A stretch of DNA of 64,000 bases from Mesorhizobium sp. (GTDB lineage: Bacteria > Pseudomonadota > Alphaproteobacteria > Rhizobiales > Rhizobiaceae): NCBI GenBank assembly GCA_004020315.1, contig SAQG01000001.1, forward strand, positions 248,001-312,000, given 5' to 3'. The position numbers and the translations under genes are program-made. The stretch's first letter is position 1; every line of letters begins with the position of its first letter. Below are positions 48,919-56,760 of this stretch, piece after piece. The notes below the pieces were generated by a model. That model saw nothing but the letters and a program-made list of their open reading frames with translations. It ran no database searches and was not told the origin of the DNA.

Positions 48919-49219
48919 TCAGGCACCTGGCCGAAACGGATTGGCGACACGGAGCCCTTCGTCGAGCGCCATCCCATGCTGCATATCTTCTGACCACAGT
49001 GTGTCGCAGCAGCGTGAAGTGCTGCGGCGGCGATCATGACGTCGTAGATGGAAAACTGTAACGCTCGGCCAGCGCCAGCCCGGTCTCGTGCGTCTCGACG
49101 GTGACGGGATGGACGGTCAGCAGGCCACGTAGCGTGGACAGAAACGTGTAGGTATCCATCCACGACAGCCGCATTTTACGGCGGGCGACATTGGAGAGTT
49201 CGTTGAGAACCTGAACGAC
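48919..49219 (-). pseudogene. relic of a VapC-type PIN-domain toxin
   Basis: Minus-strand frames join as VVQVLNELSNVARRKMRLSW, MDTYTFLSTLRGLLTVHPVT, VETHETGLALAERY, a shift, FSIYDVMIAAAALHA, a shift, DTLWSEDMQHGMALDEGLRV and ANPFRPGA plus stop. The acidic residues of the PIN active site in ETHETGLALAE, YDVMIAAA and SEDM are recognisable. Two frameshifts and a missing first third make it dead. No antitoxin gene remains next to it. Confidence 0.88.
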
Positions 49220-49237
49220 ACTTGCCTATTTTGCCTC

Positions 49238-49588
49238 TTATAACCCTGCGAGGGCATGGGCAGAAGCCGAGACGGCGAAGACTGTCGAGATCAGCTTGGA
49301 TTGCCAAGGCCGCATATCGAAGAGCGCGAACTGTGCAGCCAGGCGAATGGCCCAGAAAGCGGCTCCGAAAAACAGAAGTGGCGGCCAAATTAGCCCTCGG
49401 TACCAAAGCCAAAGCAATGTTGCGCCGTAAGACACGAAGGTGAACGTCAGCATGACATTCAGAGTTTGAGTGATTGCTGCGTTTAGGTTGCCCGAACCCT
49501 TCAGCCGGGCCGGCCATCCGAAAAGCCGCCAAAATCCTAGATGGAAGGCGGCGAAGGCGAGATCGAGCACAGCAGCGAGCATCAGCAT
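49238..49588 (-). CDS. small four-helix membrane protein of unknown function
   Basis: 116 residues with four probable membrane helices (MLMLAAVLDLAFAAFHLGFW, AAITQTLNVMLTFTFVSYGA, LIWPPLLFFGAAFWAIRLAA, SKLISTVFAVSASAHALAGL). The size and pattern match a group of small uncharacterised bacterial inner-membrane proteins. It has no co-directional neighbour close by, and no function can be assigned. Confidence 0.72.
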   Translation of the reverse strand: MLMLAAVLDLAFAAFHLGFWRLFGWPARLKGSGNLNAAITQTLNVMLTFTFVSYGATLLWLWYRGLIWPPLLFFGAAFWAIRLAAQFALFDMRPWQSKLISTVFAVSASAHALAGL

Positions 49589-49724
49589 GCGGAACTATAC
49601 CGCTAGAAACGTCCGCTCTCCACCCCGACATAGGGACACTGTGGCAATCGCCGGTATGGGTACCAAGCGTTGGATTTTGACCACTAGGCGGCCGACCTTC
49701 TGGCCGGCGATCCAGAAGCATCCG

Positions 49725-50531
49725 TCAGCCCGGATGCTTGAAGGTTTCGCCAAACCAGTTCCGCCACTTGGGCTCGTCGTCGGCGGCGCGCTGCTCGGCG
49801 TCGTCGCCATAAAGATACATTGCCATGCTGGCATTTGCGCCGCCGCTGGTACCATAGGTTCCGATCAGGGCGATGCCGGGAGCAGGGGCATTCAGGCGCA
49901 GCACGATGAAGCGCTGCTTGTCGTCCTGCCGCACGCGTTCGACTATGCCGGATAGTCTCTCCGGCTGCTGCGGGCCGTTCCGCTCCTCGCCGACGTCTGC
50001 GCCGGCAAGACCGAGCGTCTCGGTGAGCCGCCTCCAAATCGAGAGCTGGTCGGCCTCGGAACTGGCCATCACGGTAAAGCTGGCGGCCTTTTCGCCGGCG
50101 AAATGCGAAAGGTAAACGCGCAGCACCTCGAAAAAGCCGGGCCAGCCGCTCTCGAACCCTTCCAACTGATCGTCCCAGTCGTCGGTCGAGGCAAACAGCG
50201 AATGGACCATGCGAACAACGCACCGATCACCCGACCGGCTGGTCACGGTGATCTCCGTTGCGACAGGCGGCGCCCCTTCGCTCCACTCGCGTTCGACATA
50301 GCCGAAACGGAAAGGCGGCTCCCAGGTCGTCACTTCGCCGGTGGAGGCTCCATTGGGACCGAAGTCGAAATGAAGCTTGCCGCCGACACGCTCGTCGATG
50401 CTGGTTTTTGTGAACCAGGCGGTGTTACCGGGGCCCGTCGCCATTGCCCGCCACACCTGCTCGGGTGTCCCGGGCGTGATGAACTCCATCTCGACCCAGC
50501 GCTTTCCGGTTTCGTCTTTCTTGATTGGCAT
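49725..50531 (-). CDS. SRPBCC (AHSA1/START-like) domain protein
   Basis: 268 residues from ATG 50531, preceded by GGAG. The fold signature EMEFITPGTPEQVWRAMATG, WFTKTSIDERVGGKLHFDFG and FGYVEREWSEGAPPVATEIT is the SRPBCC family; a second alpha/beta domain follows after about residue 170. Such genes are usually next to an ArsR-family repressor, which is missing here, although a 28-base palindrome (50628-50655) remains in the expected promoter position. Confidence 0.88.
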   Translation of the reverse strand: MPIKKDETGKRWVEMEFITPGTPEQVWRAMATGPGNTAWFTKTSIDERVGGKLHFDFGPNGASTGEVTTWEPPFRFGYVEREWSEGAPPVATEITVTSRSGDRCVVRMVHSLFASTDDWDDQLEGFESGWPGFFEVLRVYLSHFAGEKAASFTVMASSEADQLSIWRRLTETLGLAGADVGEERNGPQQPERLSGIVERVRQDDKQRFIVLRLNAPAPGIALIGTYGTSGGANASMAMYLYGDDAEQRAADDEPKWRNWFGETFKHPG

Positions 50532-50627
50532 GTGAACTCCTTTCAGGGTTTGGCGTCGCCAGGGGCGGAGGATGATGCCACTACGAGCCGATGCGGCCGC
50601 CCGCCCACGCTCAGGATTTTCTTTTTT

Positions 50628-50655
50628 CGTATTGACAAAATATTTTGTCAATACG
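50628..50655. promoter_or_regulatory. 28-base perfect palindrome, probable ArsR-type operator
   Basis: The half-site CGTATTGACAAAAT is followed directly by its exact inverted copy, giving a perfect 28-base dyad. It contains TTGACA in both orientations, so it overlaps a -35 element for the minus-strand SRPBCC gene (start at 50531) and possibly one for a plus-strand unit. Long AT-rich dyads overlapping the promoter are typical of ArsR-family repressors. Confidence 0.7.
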
Positions 50656-50976
50656 TTGATGGCTGGAAAGCGGCTATGGCGCCTCGTTGCCTTGTCGAGC
50701 AATCTGCACGCCCGCAATCAAGCCGCATTCACTAAAGATGAGGGCAGATGGAGAGCGACCTGAGACCGCAGAACCTTCGAATGCCATGACAATCGTCCCG
50801 GTCAGGAGCCTCGATCGGCCGACCGGCCTTCGTCTCGGCGAACATATCTATGTCGGCCCGATATCCGACTCGATCTGCCCGGACGGTCTGCCTCAGAAAT
50901 ACGAGTGGCAGACCTGAATCGCTAATCTGCCGCACTAGAATCTGAATCACACCAGAATCCGAAAGGGAGAAGCTCC
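50656..50976. other. stretch between the palindrome and the SDR gene
   Basis: No recognisable gene. A 34-codon frame from ATG 50659 immediately after the palindrome (MAGKRLWRLVALSSNLHA...) has no ArsR resemblance, so the repressor gene seems to be lost and not merely truncated here. The stretch must hold the promoter of the SDR gene; AAAGGGAG precedes its start. Confidence 0.35.
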
Positions 50977-51672
50977 ATGACATCAGAGGTGGCAGTTATC
51001 GCCGGAGCAGGGCTGGGGCTGAGCGCCTCGCTTGCGCGTCTTTTCACCAAGGAGGGCTTTCGCGTGGTCCTGGCTGCCCGCAACGTCAGTAAGCTGAGCA
51101 CGCTGGTCGACGAGACCAGCGCGCTGGCGGTCGAAACGGACGTTGCCGATGTCACGTCGGTCGAAAACCTGTTCGACGTCGCCGATAAGGCCGGTCCTCT
51201 GTCGCTTGTGGTTTTCAACGCCAGCGGCCGCGCACGCGGACCGATCGCCGACCTCCAACCCGAAGCGGTCAAACAGGCATTGCTGGTCGGCGCCTATGGC
51301 GGGTTCCTGGTCGGCCAGCAGTCCGCGCGCCGGTTGCTTTCCCGTGGTTCCGGCTCGATCCTGTTCACCGGCGCTACCGCGAGCGTGAATGGGTTTTCTG
51401 GTTCGGCCGGCTTTGCCATGCCAAAATTCGGCCTGCGCGGGCTGGCGCAATCCATGGCCCGCGAACTTGCGCCGAAAAACATCCATGTCGCGCATTTCAT
51501 CATCGACGGTGTGATCGCGCCGAACGAGCCCGGACGGGCCAGCGAACCCGACCGGCAGGATCGCCGGCTATCTCCGGACGCCATCGCCGAAACCTATCTC
51601 GCAATCCACCGGCAGCATCGCAGCGCCTGGACTTGGGAGCTCGAACTCAGGCCGTGGGTCGAAAATTTCTGA
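50977..51672 (+). CDS. short-chain dehydrogenase/reductase variant lacking the catalytic tyrosine
   Basis: 231 residues. Nucleotide-binding AVIAGAGLGLSASLARLFTK and the NASGRARGP segment are SDR-like. At the catalytic position the sequence is SAGFAMPKFGLRGLAQSMAR, with phenylalanine where YxxxK has tyrosine. This substitution characterises a subfamily of atypical SDRs whose activity is uncertain. The C-terminus GATASVNGF retains serine. It is a stand-alone gene with AGGGAG upstream. Confidence 0.88.
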   Translation: MTSEVAVIAGAGLGLSASLARLFTKEGFRVVLAARNVSKLSTLVDETSALAVETDVADVTSVENLFDVADKAGPLSLVVFNASGRARGPIADLQPEAVKQALLVGAYGGFLVGQQSARRLLSRGSGSILFTGATASVNGFSGSAGFAMPKFGLRGLAQSMARELAPKNIHVAHFIIDGVIAPNEPGRASEPDRQDRRLSPDAIAETYLAIHRQHRSAWTWELELRPWVENF

Positions 51673-51886
51673 GTCTCGGCCGGACAGAAAATTCGCGCAT
51701 ATGGCTGGACATGATGCTTTCGTGCCATGCGAACACCCGTTCGGACGTTATTTGCCTGCCGGCCGCCAAACGCAGCGCTGACTTTCTTCCGTTGGCATCG
51801 AGATTGGATCGAACGTTGCTTTGATCGCAACGACCTGCGTGTCACAGTAAAGGCTGATCCATGCCTGAGGCAGGAGGAGGTTGACC

Positions 51887-52906
51887 ATGGCCAGGATTGT
51901 ACCCGTGCTCGATCTCAGCCGCCTCGAACAGGGCGCGTCGGAGCGTCGGACCTTTCTTTTTGACCTGCGCACCGCGGCCCGCGATGTCGGCTTCTTCTAT
52001 CTCAGCGGCCACGGAATTTCGGCTGTGGAAATTGACGAGGTGCTCGACGCCTCGCGTCGGTTCTTTGCCTTGCCGGAAGCCGACAAGCTGGCCATCGAAA
52101 TGGTCAAGTCCCCGCAATTCCGCGGCTACACGCGCACCGGTGGCGAACTGACCAAGGGCGAGGCCGATTGGCGCGAACAGCTCGACATCGGCGTCGAGCG
52201 TCGACCCGTGCCACAGGGGCCGGGGATTCCTGCCTGGACGCGACTGCAAGGGCCGAACCAATGGCCGTCGACCCTGCCGGAACTCAAGCCGGCTCTGCTG
52301 GCATGGCACACCAAGGCGACGGCGGTGGCAGTCCGCCTGCTGAAGGCCTTCGCACTGTCGCTCGACCAGGTCGAGGACGCCTTCGATCCGATCTACCGCG
52401 ACCAGCCCAACCATCGCATGAAGATCGTGCGCTATCCCGGGCGCGACGCAACCGGCGGCGACCAGGGCGTCGGCGCACACAAGGACGGCGGTTTCCTGAC
52501 GCTCCTGCTTCAGGACGAGAACAAGGGACTGCAGGTCGAATATGATGGAAGCTGGGTGAACGTGGATCCGATCCCGGGAACGCTGGTGGTCAACATCGGC
52601 GAGCTCCTCGAACTGGCATCGAACGGTTATCTCAGGGCAACGGTGCACCGTGTCGTCACGCCGCCGGCCGGTATCGAGCAAATTTCCGTTCCATTCTTCT
52701 TCAGCGCCCGGCTCGATGCGACGATCCCATTGCTTACTTTGCCTCAAGATCTGGCTGCCGAGGCGCGCGGACCGGCGAGCGATCCGGATAACCCGCTGTT
52801 TCGCGACGTCGGCACCAACGCGCTGAAAAGTCGCCTGCGCTCGCATCCTGACGTGGCGCGCCGGCACTATGCCGATCTCCTAGAGACAAGGGCGTCACCT
52901 GTCTGA
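51887..52906 (+). CDS. isopenicillin-N-synthase-like Fe(II)/2-oxoglutarate oxygenase
   Basis: 339 residues from ATG 51887, 6 bases after AGGAGGAGG. The N-terminal DIOX_N region has VGFFYLSGHGISAVEIDEVL. The iron ligands are the HxD in GAHKDGGFLTLLLQDENKG and the distal histidine in GYLRATVHRVVTPPAG. The 2-oxoglutarate-binding R-x-S motif that should follow reads E-Q-I-S-V-P-F-F, so the arginine is replaced by glutamine. It may use another co-substrate or have changed activity. It ends before a good terminator. Confidence 0.9.
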   Translation: MARIVPVLDLSRLEQGASERRTFLFDLRTAARDVGFFYLSGHGISAVEIDEVLDASRRFFALPEADKLAIEMVKSPQFRGYTRTGGELTKGEADWREQLDIGVERRPVPQGPGIPAWTRLQGPNQWPSTLPELKPALLAWHTKATAVAVRLLKAFALSLDQVEDAFDPIYRDQPNHRMKIVRYPGRDATGGDQGVGAHKDGGFLTLLLQDENKGLQVEYDGSWVNVDPIPGTLVVNIGELLELASNGYLRATVHRVVTPPAGIEQISVPFFFSARLDATIPLLTLPQDLAAEARGPASDPDNPLFRDVGTNALKSRLRSHPDVARRHYADLLETRASPV

Positions 52907-53003
52907 AGGCGTCAGGGCAAATAGAATAGAAATTTCCGTCCTTCGCCGGCTTTTGGAATTTTGTTCGTCGCCAACGCGCCCAAACAAGCCCAAACAGATA
53001 ACA

Positions 53004-53037
53004 CCGTTCAGCGGTTTCCTCCCATTCCACTGAACGG
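53004..53037 (+). repeat. inverted repeat after the oxygenase gene
   Basis: CCGTTCAG and CTGAACGG form perfect 8-base arms separated by 18 bases. It lies about 100 bases after the oxygenase stop and upstream of the intrinsic terminator. It may stabilise the mRNA end. Confidence 0.45.
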
Positions 53038-53067
53038 CGTTCCCCTCTGAAGGTTGTACCTTCTTTT

Positions 53068-53098
53068 GGCCGGGCCGCATTCGAGCCCGGCCATTTTT
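53068..53098 (+). terminator. intrinsic terminator
   Basis: GGCCGGGC and GCCCGGCC form an 8-base GC stem with a 9-base loop, followed by ATTTTT. This is a classic rho-independent terminator on the plus strand and probably ends the oxygenase transcript. Confidence 0.85.
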
Positions 53099-53139
53099 CC
53101 GCGCCCCCTTGGCCAAGGCATCAGAGCCGATTCTTCACG

Positions 53140-53940
53140 CTAGCTTCCCGCCAACGACAATCCACGGGCGCGTTCGCACAGCAGGGCAAGCAATTCGCTG
53201 CGCCGCGCTTCCGGTGTGTCGACCGGCAACACGAAGCAAAGGGTCTTGTCGATGGCGCCGTGGCCATCGCGGATGGGCGCGGCCATGCACCAGGTGAAGC
53301 GGTCGGCCAGAGCGGCGGTCTCGCTGAAACCTTGCTGGCGGGCCAGGGCGACATCGCTGAAGAACTCGGCTGGCGCAATGACGCGGCCGTCGGGAAGCTT
53401 GTAGTCGCCAGGCGGGATGAAGTCCTTCACCTCTTCCTCACTCATATGGCTAAGCAAGAGCCGTCCGGACGCCGTCCACGGGATCGGCACCTCGACGCCG
53501 ACATCGCTTGAAATCCGGAACGGGCCGGATGAGTCCCGGCAATCGAGAACGATATATTTATTCCCGCGCAGGCCGCACAGTTGCACGGTCTCGCCCGTCT
53601 CCGCCGCCATCTTGTCCAGCGTCTCGATAATGCGCCGGTAGTGGGCGTTGTGATGCGAATAGGCCCAGCCGAACAGGTGCATAGCCCGCCCGAAATAGAC
53701 GTAGCCCTCCGTCCCGACGTTTTCGAGCATTTCGGCTTCGAGCAGGCTGTTGACGATTTCGTAAGTGGTCGAACGCGGTGCGCCGATCATCTTGGCGATG
53801 TCGCCGACGCGCATCGGCGCGCGGTGCCGTAAAAGCGCTTCCAGCAGCATGATGACGCGGTCGATGCCGCGGCGTCGTTCGCCATTGCGCGGCCCGGCGC
53901 CGGCTTCCGTTTCGATCAGGCCAGTAGCTCCGTCGCTCAT
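53140..53940 (-). CDS. IclR-family transcriptional regulator
   Basis: 266 residues. The winged helix (RRRGIDRVIMLLEALLRHRA, MRVGDIAKMIGAPRSTTYEI) is followed by the effector domain (AAETGETVQLCGLRGNKYIV, VPIPWTASGRLLLSHMSEEE). It is divergent from the sugar-type importer operon that starts at 54180 and probably represses or activates it through the dyad at 54044-54061. Confidence 0.93.
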   Translation of the reverse strand: MSDGATGLIETEAGAGPRNGERRRGIDRVIMLLEALLRHRAPMRVGDIAKMIGAPRSTTYEIVNSLLEAEMLENVGTEGYVYFGRAMHLFGWAYSHHNAHYRRIIETLDKMAAETGETVQLCGLRGNKYIVLDCRDSSGPFRISSDVGVEVPIPWTASGRLLLSHMSEEEVKDFIPPGDYKLPDGRVIAPAEFFSDVALARQQGFSETAALADRFTWCMAAPIRDGHGAIDKTLCFVLPVDTPEARRSELLALLCERARGLSLAGS

Positions 53941-54043
53941 GTCAGCCGCATCCGCGCAAAAATCAATTCGGCCCTCGTCTCAAGACGCTTGAAAGATGTC
54001 AAGGCTCAGTCTAGCATCCCATTTGTCCGATATACAGAAATGC

Positions 54044-54061
54044 TGTCTGAAATATCAGACA
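54044..54061. promoter_or_regulatory. candidate IclR operator for the sugar importer operon
   Basis: TGTCTGAAATATCAGACA has perfect 7-base arms around AATA, centred between the divergent IclR gene and the binding-protein gene. A related imperfect copy (TGTCCGATATACAGA) begins at 54024, so two sites may be bound cooperatively. This is consistent with IclR operators. Confidence 0.6.
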
Positions 54062-54179
54062 ATAACGAGCCAGGCGCAGACAATTCTGACGAGAAAAACG
54101 GGCGGTCCGGATGCGGCAACCGGCGGGTTTTCTCGTCCGGACTCCGCACGTCCAGGCATAACCTCAGAAGGGAACAATC

Positions 54180-55232
54180 ATGACGAAATCATCGCTTTTC
54201 GCATCCGCCAGCGCCCTTTGTCTCAGTGTCCTCCTGAGCCTCGGCGCTGGTTCGCAGGCCAATGCGGCCGCCAAGTGCATCAAGGGCGACCGCAAGGCGC
54301 CGTACACGATCGGCTGGGCCAACATCTATTCCGTGCCGACCTGGATGAAGCAGACACAGGGCACGATCGAAGCCGAAGTCGAGACCCTGAAGAAGCAAGG
54401 GCTGGTCGACAAGCTTGTCGTGACTGACGCCCAGGGCGACGCAAACGTCCAGATCCAGCAGATCCAGTCGATGATCGATTCCGACGTCGACGCCATCATC
54501 CTGATTGCCGGCTCGTCGACCGCGCCGGCGCGTGTGCTGGCGGACGCCTGCGCCAAGGGCATAGCCATCATCAACTTCGACAGCCTCGTCGACACCGACC
54601 AGGTCACGGCCAAGGTCAACACCGATTCCGCCCAATGGGGCGATCAGGCGGCCAAGTTCCTGATCGACGCGATCGGCGGCAAGGGCAAGATCCTCATCCT
54701 CAACGGCCCGGCCGGCGTTTCGGTCAGCGACGATCGGCGCAAAGGCGCTGACGCGGCGCTCAAGGCCCATCCTGAGGTGACGGTGCTTGCCGAGACCAAC
54801 ACACCCTACAATGTCGCGCCTGCACAGGAAGCCGTCACCAGCCTGCTGTTCGCCAATCCCGAGATCGACGGGATCCTGTCGCTCGGCGGCGCCTTGTCAG
54901 CGGGCGCGGTGCTCGCCCTCGACAAGCAGGGCCGCGAACAAGTGCCGATCACCGGCGAGAATGCCCGCCAATTCCTCGAACTCTGGAAGGAAAAGGGCCT
55001 CAAGAGCTGGGCGACCATGCAGCCGAACTGGCTCGGCGCCTTTGCCACCTACACCGCCGTCCAGGCGCTGGAGGGCAAGGACGTGCCGGCTTTCGTCAAA
55101 ATTCCGCTGCCGGTGATCGACAATTCCAACATCGATCAGTACCTCGCCCGGGCGGCCGATTTTCCGGCCGACGGCTACATCTATTCGCCCTACGACGAGG
55201 AGCTGTTCAAGAAGCTGCTGGCGGAACAATAA
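54180..55232 (+). CDS. sugar-type ABC transporter substrate-binding protein (RbsB-like)
   Basis: 350 residues with an AAGGGA site. Signal peptide SSLFASASALCLSVLLSLGA followed by GSQANAAAKC. The mature part has TIGWANIYSVPTWMKQTQGT, VTDAQGDANVQIQQIQSMID and DVDAIILIAGSSTAPARVLA, then IINFDSLVDTDQVTAKVNTD, which identifies type-I periplasmic binding proteins of the ribose/xylose group. It is the first gene of the IclR-controlled importer operon. Ligand unknown; the downstream enzymes suggest an amino-sugar or modified amino acid. Confidence 0.93.
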   Translation: MTKSSLFASASALCLSVLLSLGAGSQANAAAKCIKGDRKAPYTIGWANIYSVPTWMKQTQGTIEAEVETLKKQGLVDKLVVTDAQGDANVQIQQIQSMIDSDVDAIILIAGSSTAPARVLADACAKGIAIINFDSLVDTDQVTAKVNTDSAQWGDQAAKFLIDAIGGKGKILILNGPAGVSVSDDRRKGADAALKAHPEVTVLAETNTPYNVAPAQEAVTSLLFANPEIDGILSLGGALSAGAVLALDKQGREQVPITGENARQFLELWKEKGLKSWATMQPNWLGAFATYTAVQALEGKDVPAFVKIPLPVIDNSNIDQYLARAADFPADGYIYSPYDEELFKKLLAEQ

Positions 55233-55254
55233 AGCCTGAAGGCCGCAGAAATTG

Positions 55255-56760
55255 ATGGCCAGGGCTCCGCTTCTTGCCGCACGAGAGGTGTCGAAGTCCT
55301 TCTTCGGCAACCCCGTCCTGCGCGATGTTTCCATCGCTCTCCAGCCGGGCCGCGTGCATGCGCTGCTCGGTGAGAACGGCGCCGGAAAGTCGACGCTGAT
55401 CAACCTTTTGTCCGGTGCCTTGCGCCCGGACGGCGGGGCGATCGAGGTCGACGGGCGCCCAGTGTCGCGCATGACCCCTGCCTGTGCGCAACAGGCGGGG
55501 ATTGCCGTTGTCCAGCAGGAACTCAGCCTGACGGCCAGCCTCTCCATCGCCGAGAACATCGGCCTTGGCGCCTATCCTCGCCGGTTCGGTTTGCTCGATT
55601 ATCCTGAACTCGCCGTGCGGGCCAGGGCAGCATGCGATCTTGTAGGGCTTCACGAACCGCTCTCGATGCCGGTCGGACATTTGTCGCTTGGCCGCCGGCA
55701 GATGGTGGAGATAGCCAAGGCGCTTTACCGCCGGCCGCGTGTGCTCATTCTCGACGAACCTACTTCGTCGCTCTCTGCAACCGAAACGAAAGTCCTGACG
55801 GAGTTGTTGGAGACGCTGCGCGGTGAGGGCATCGCTATTCTCTACATTTCGCACCGGCTGAACGAAGTCATGGCGCTGTGCCAGCATGTCACCATACTGA
55901 AGGACGGCACCTGCACGGCGGACCGCAGCCTGGAAGGAACCGATGCGGCCGGGCTGGTACGGCTGATGGTCGGCCGCGACCCCGGGGACCTCTTTCCGCA
56001 TTGGCAGCCTTCGGCATCGGCTGCCAACGCAATCTCGGTTCGCAATTTTTCGGCCGGCCTGATGCGCGACGTCGATCTCGACATCAGGACGGGTGAGGTG
56101 CTTGGCATCGGAGGCCTGGTCGGGCAAGGGCAGGAAGATTTGCTGCTCGGCCTCTACGGTGCCATGGCGGCCAGGACGGCATCCGCGACCGTCAACGGTG
56201 CTTCGGGTCTGCCCAGCGGTGTGCCGAAAGCCAACGCGCTTGGCCTCGCCTATGTCCCGGCCGACCGCAAGCGCGAAGGCCTCCACCTTATCCATTCCAT
56301 CATCACCAACATGATGCTGCCCGCTTTCGCAAGACTGCCGGCGCTGAAGTTGCGTAGCCGCCATGCCGAGCGTGAGACGGCAAGAGGTCTCGCCGCTCAG
56401 CTTGGCATCAAGGGAGACCTCGACCGGCCGGCGCAGGCCCTCTCAGGTGGCAACCAGCAGAAGGTCGCGCTGGCGAAATGGATGCCGCACGACCCGCTTG
56501 TGCTTCTCCTCAACGACCCGACACGCGGCGTCGATGTCGAGACCAAGCGCGAAATCTACATGATGCTTCGCAACTTTGCCGCCACCGGCAAGGCGGTCGT
56601 GCTGCTCAGCTCCGACACACCCGAACTGGTGCACCTTTGCGACCGCGTCGCGGTGGTCCGGGAGGGTCGCATCGTTGCCATGCTCGAGCGCGGCGCACTG
56701 AGCGAGGAAGCGATCGTTTCGGCCGCGATGGGCGCCGAACAGCGGAAGGTGGCGGCATGA
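55255..56760 (+). CDS. sugar-type ABC transporter ATPase (RbsA-like, two NBDs)
   Basis: 501 residues from ATG 55255 (a TTG directly before it is less likely). The first nucleotide-binding domain has Walker A GENGAGKST (39-47) and LSLGRRQMVEIAKALYRRP. The second has a degenerate Walker A (GIGGLVGQGQEDLLLGLYG), as usual for the family, and the signature ALSGGNQQKVALAKWM. It energises uptake by the two permeases encoded next. The stop overlaps the next ATG. Confidence 0.94.
   Translation: MARAPLLAAREVSKSFFGNPVLRDVSIALQPGRVHALLGENGAGKSTLINLLSGALRPDGGAIEVDGRPVSRMTPACAQQAGIAVVQQELSLTASLSIAENIGLGAYPRRFGLLDYPELAVRARAACDLVGLHEPLSMPVGHLSLGRRQMVEIAKALYRRPRVLILDEPTSSLSATETKVLTELLETLRGEGIAILYISHRLNEVMALCQHVTILKDGTCTADRSLEGTDAAGLVRLMVGRDPGDLFPHWQPSASAANAISVRNFSAGLMRDVDLDIRTGEVLGIGGLVGQGQEDLLLGLYGAMAARTASATVNGASGLPSGVPKANALGLAYVPADRKREGLHLIHSIITNMMLPAFARLPALKLRSRHAERETARGLAAQLGIKGDLDRPAQALSGGNQQKVALAKWMPHDPLVLLLNDPTRGVDVETKREIYMMLRNFAATGKAVVLLSSDTPELVHLCDRVAVVREGRIVAMLERGALSEEAIVSAAMGAEQRKVAA

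Noticed and set aside
50659..50763. Remnant of an ArsR regulator after the 28-base palindrome
   Set aside because: The 34-codon frame shows no winged-helix residues typical of ArsR proteins, so it is not called.
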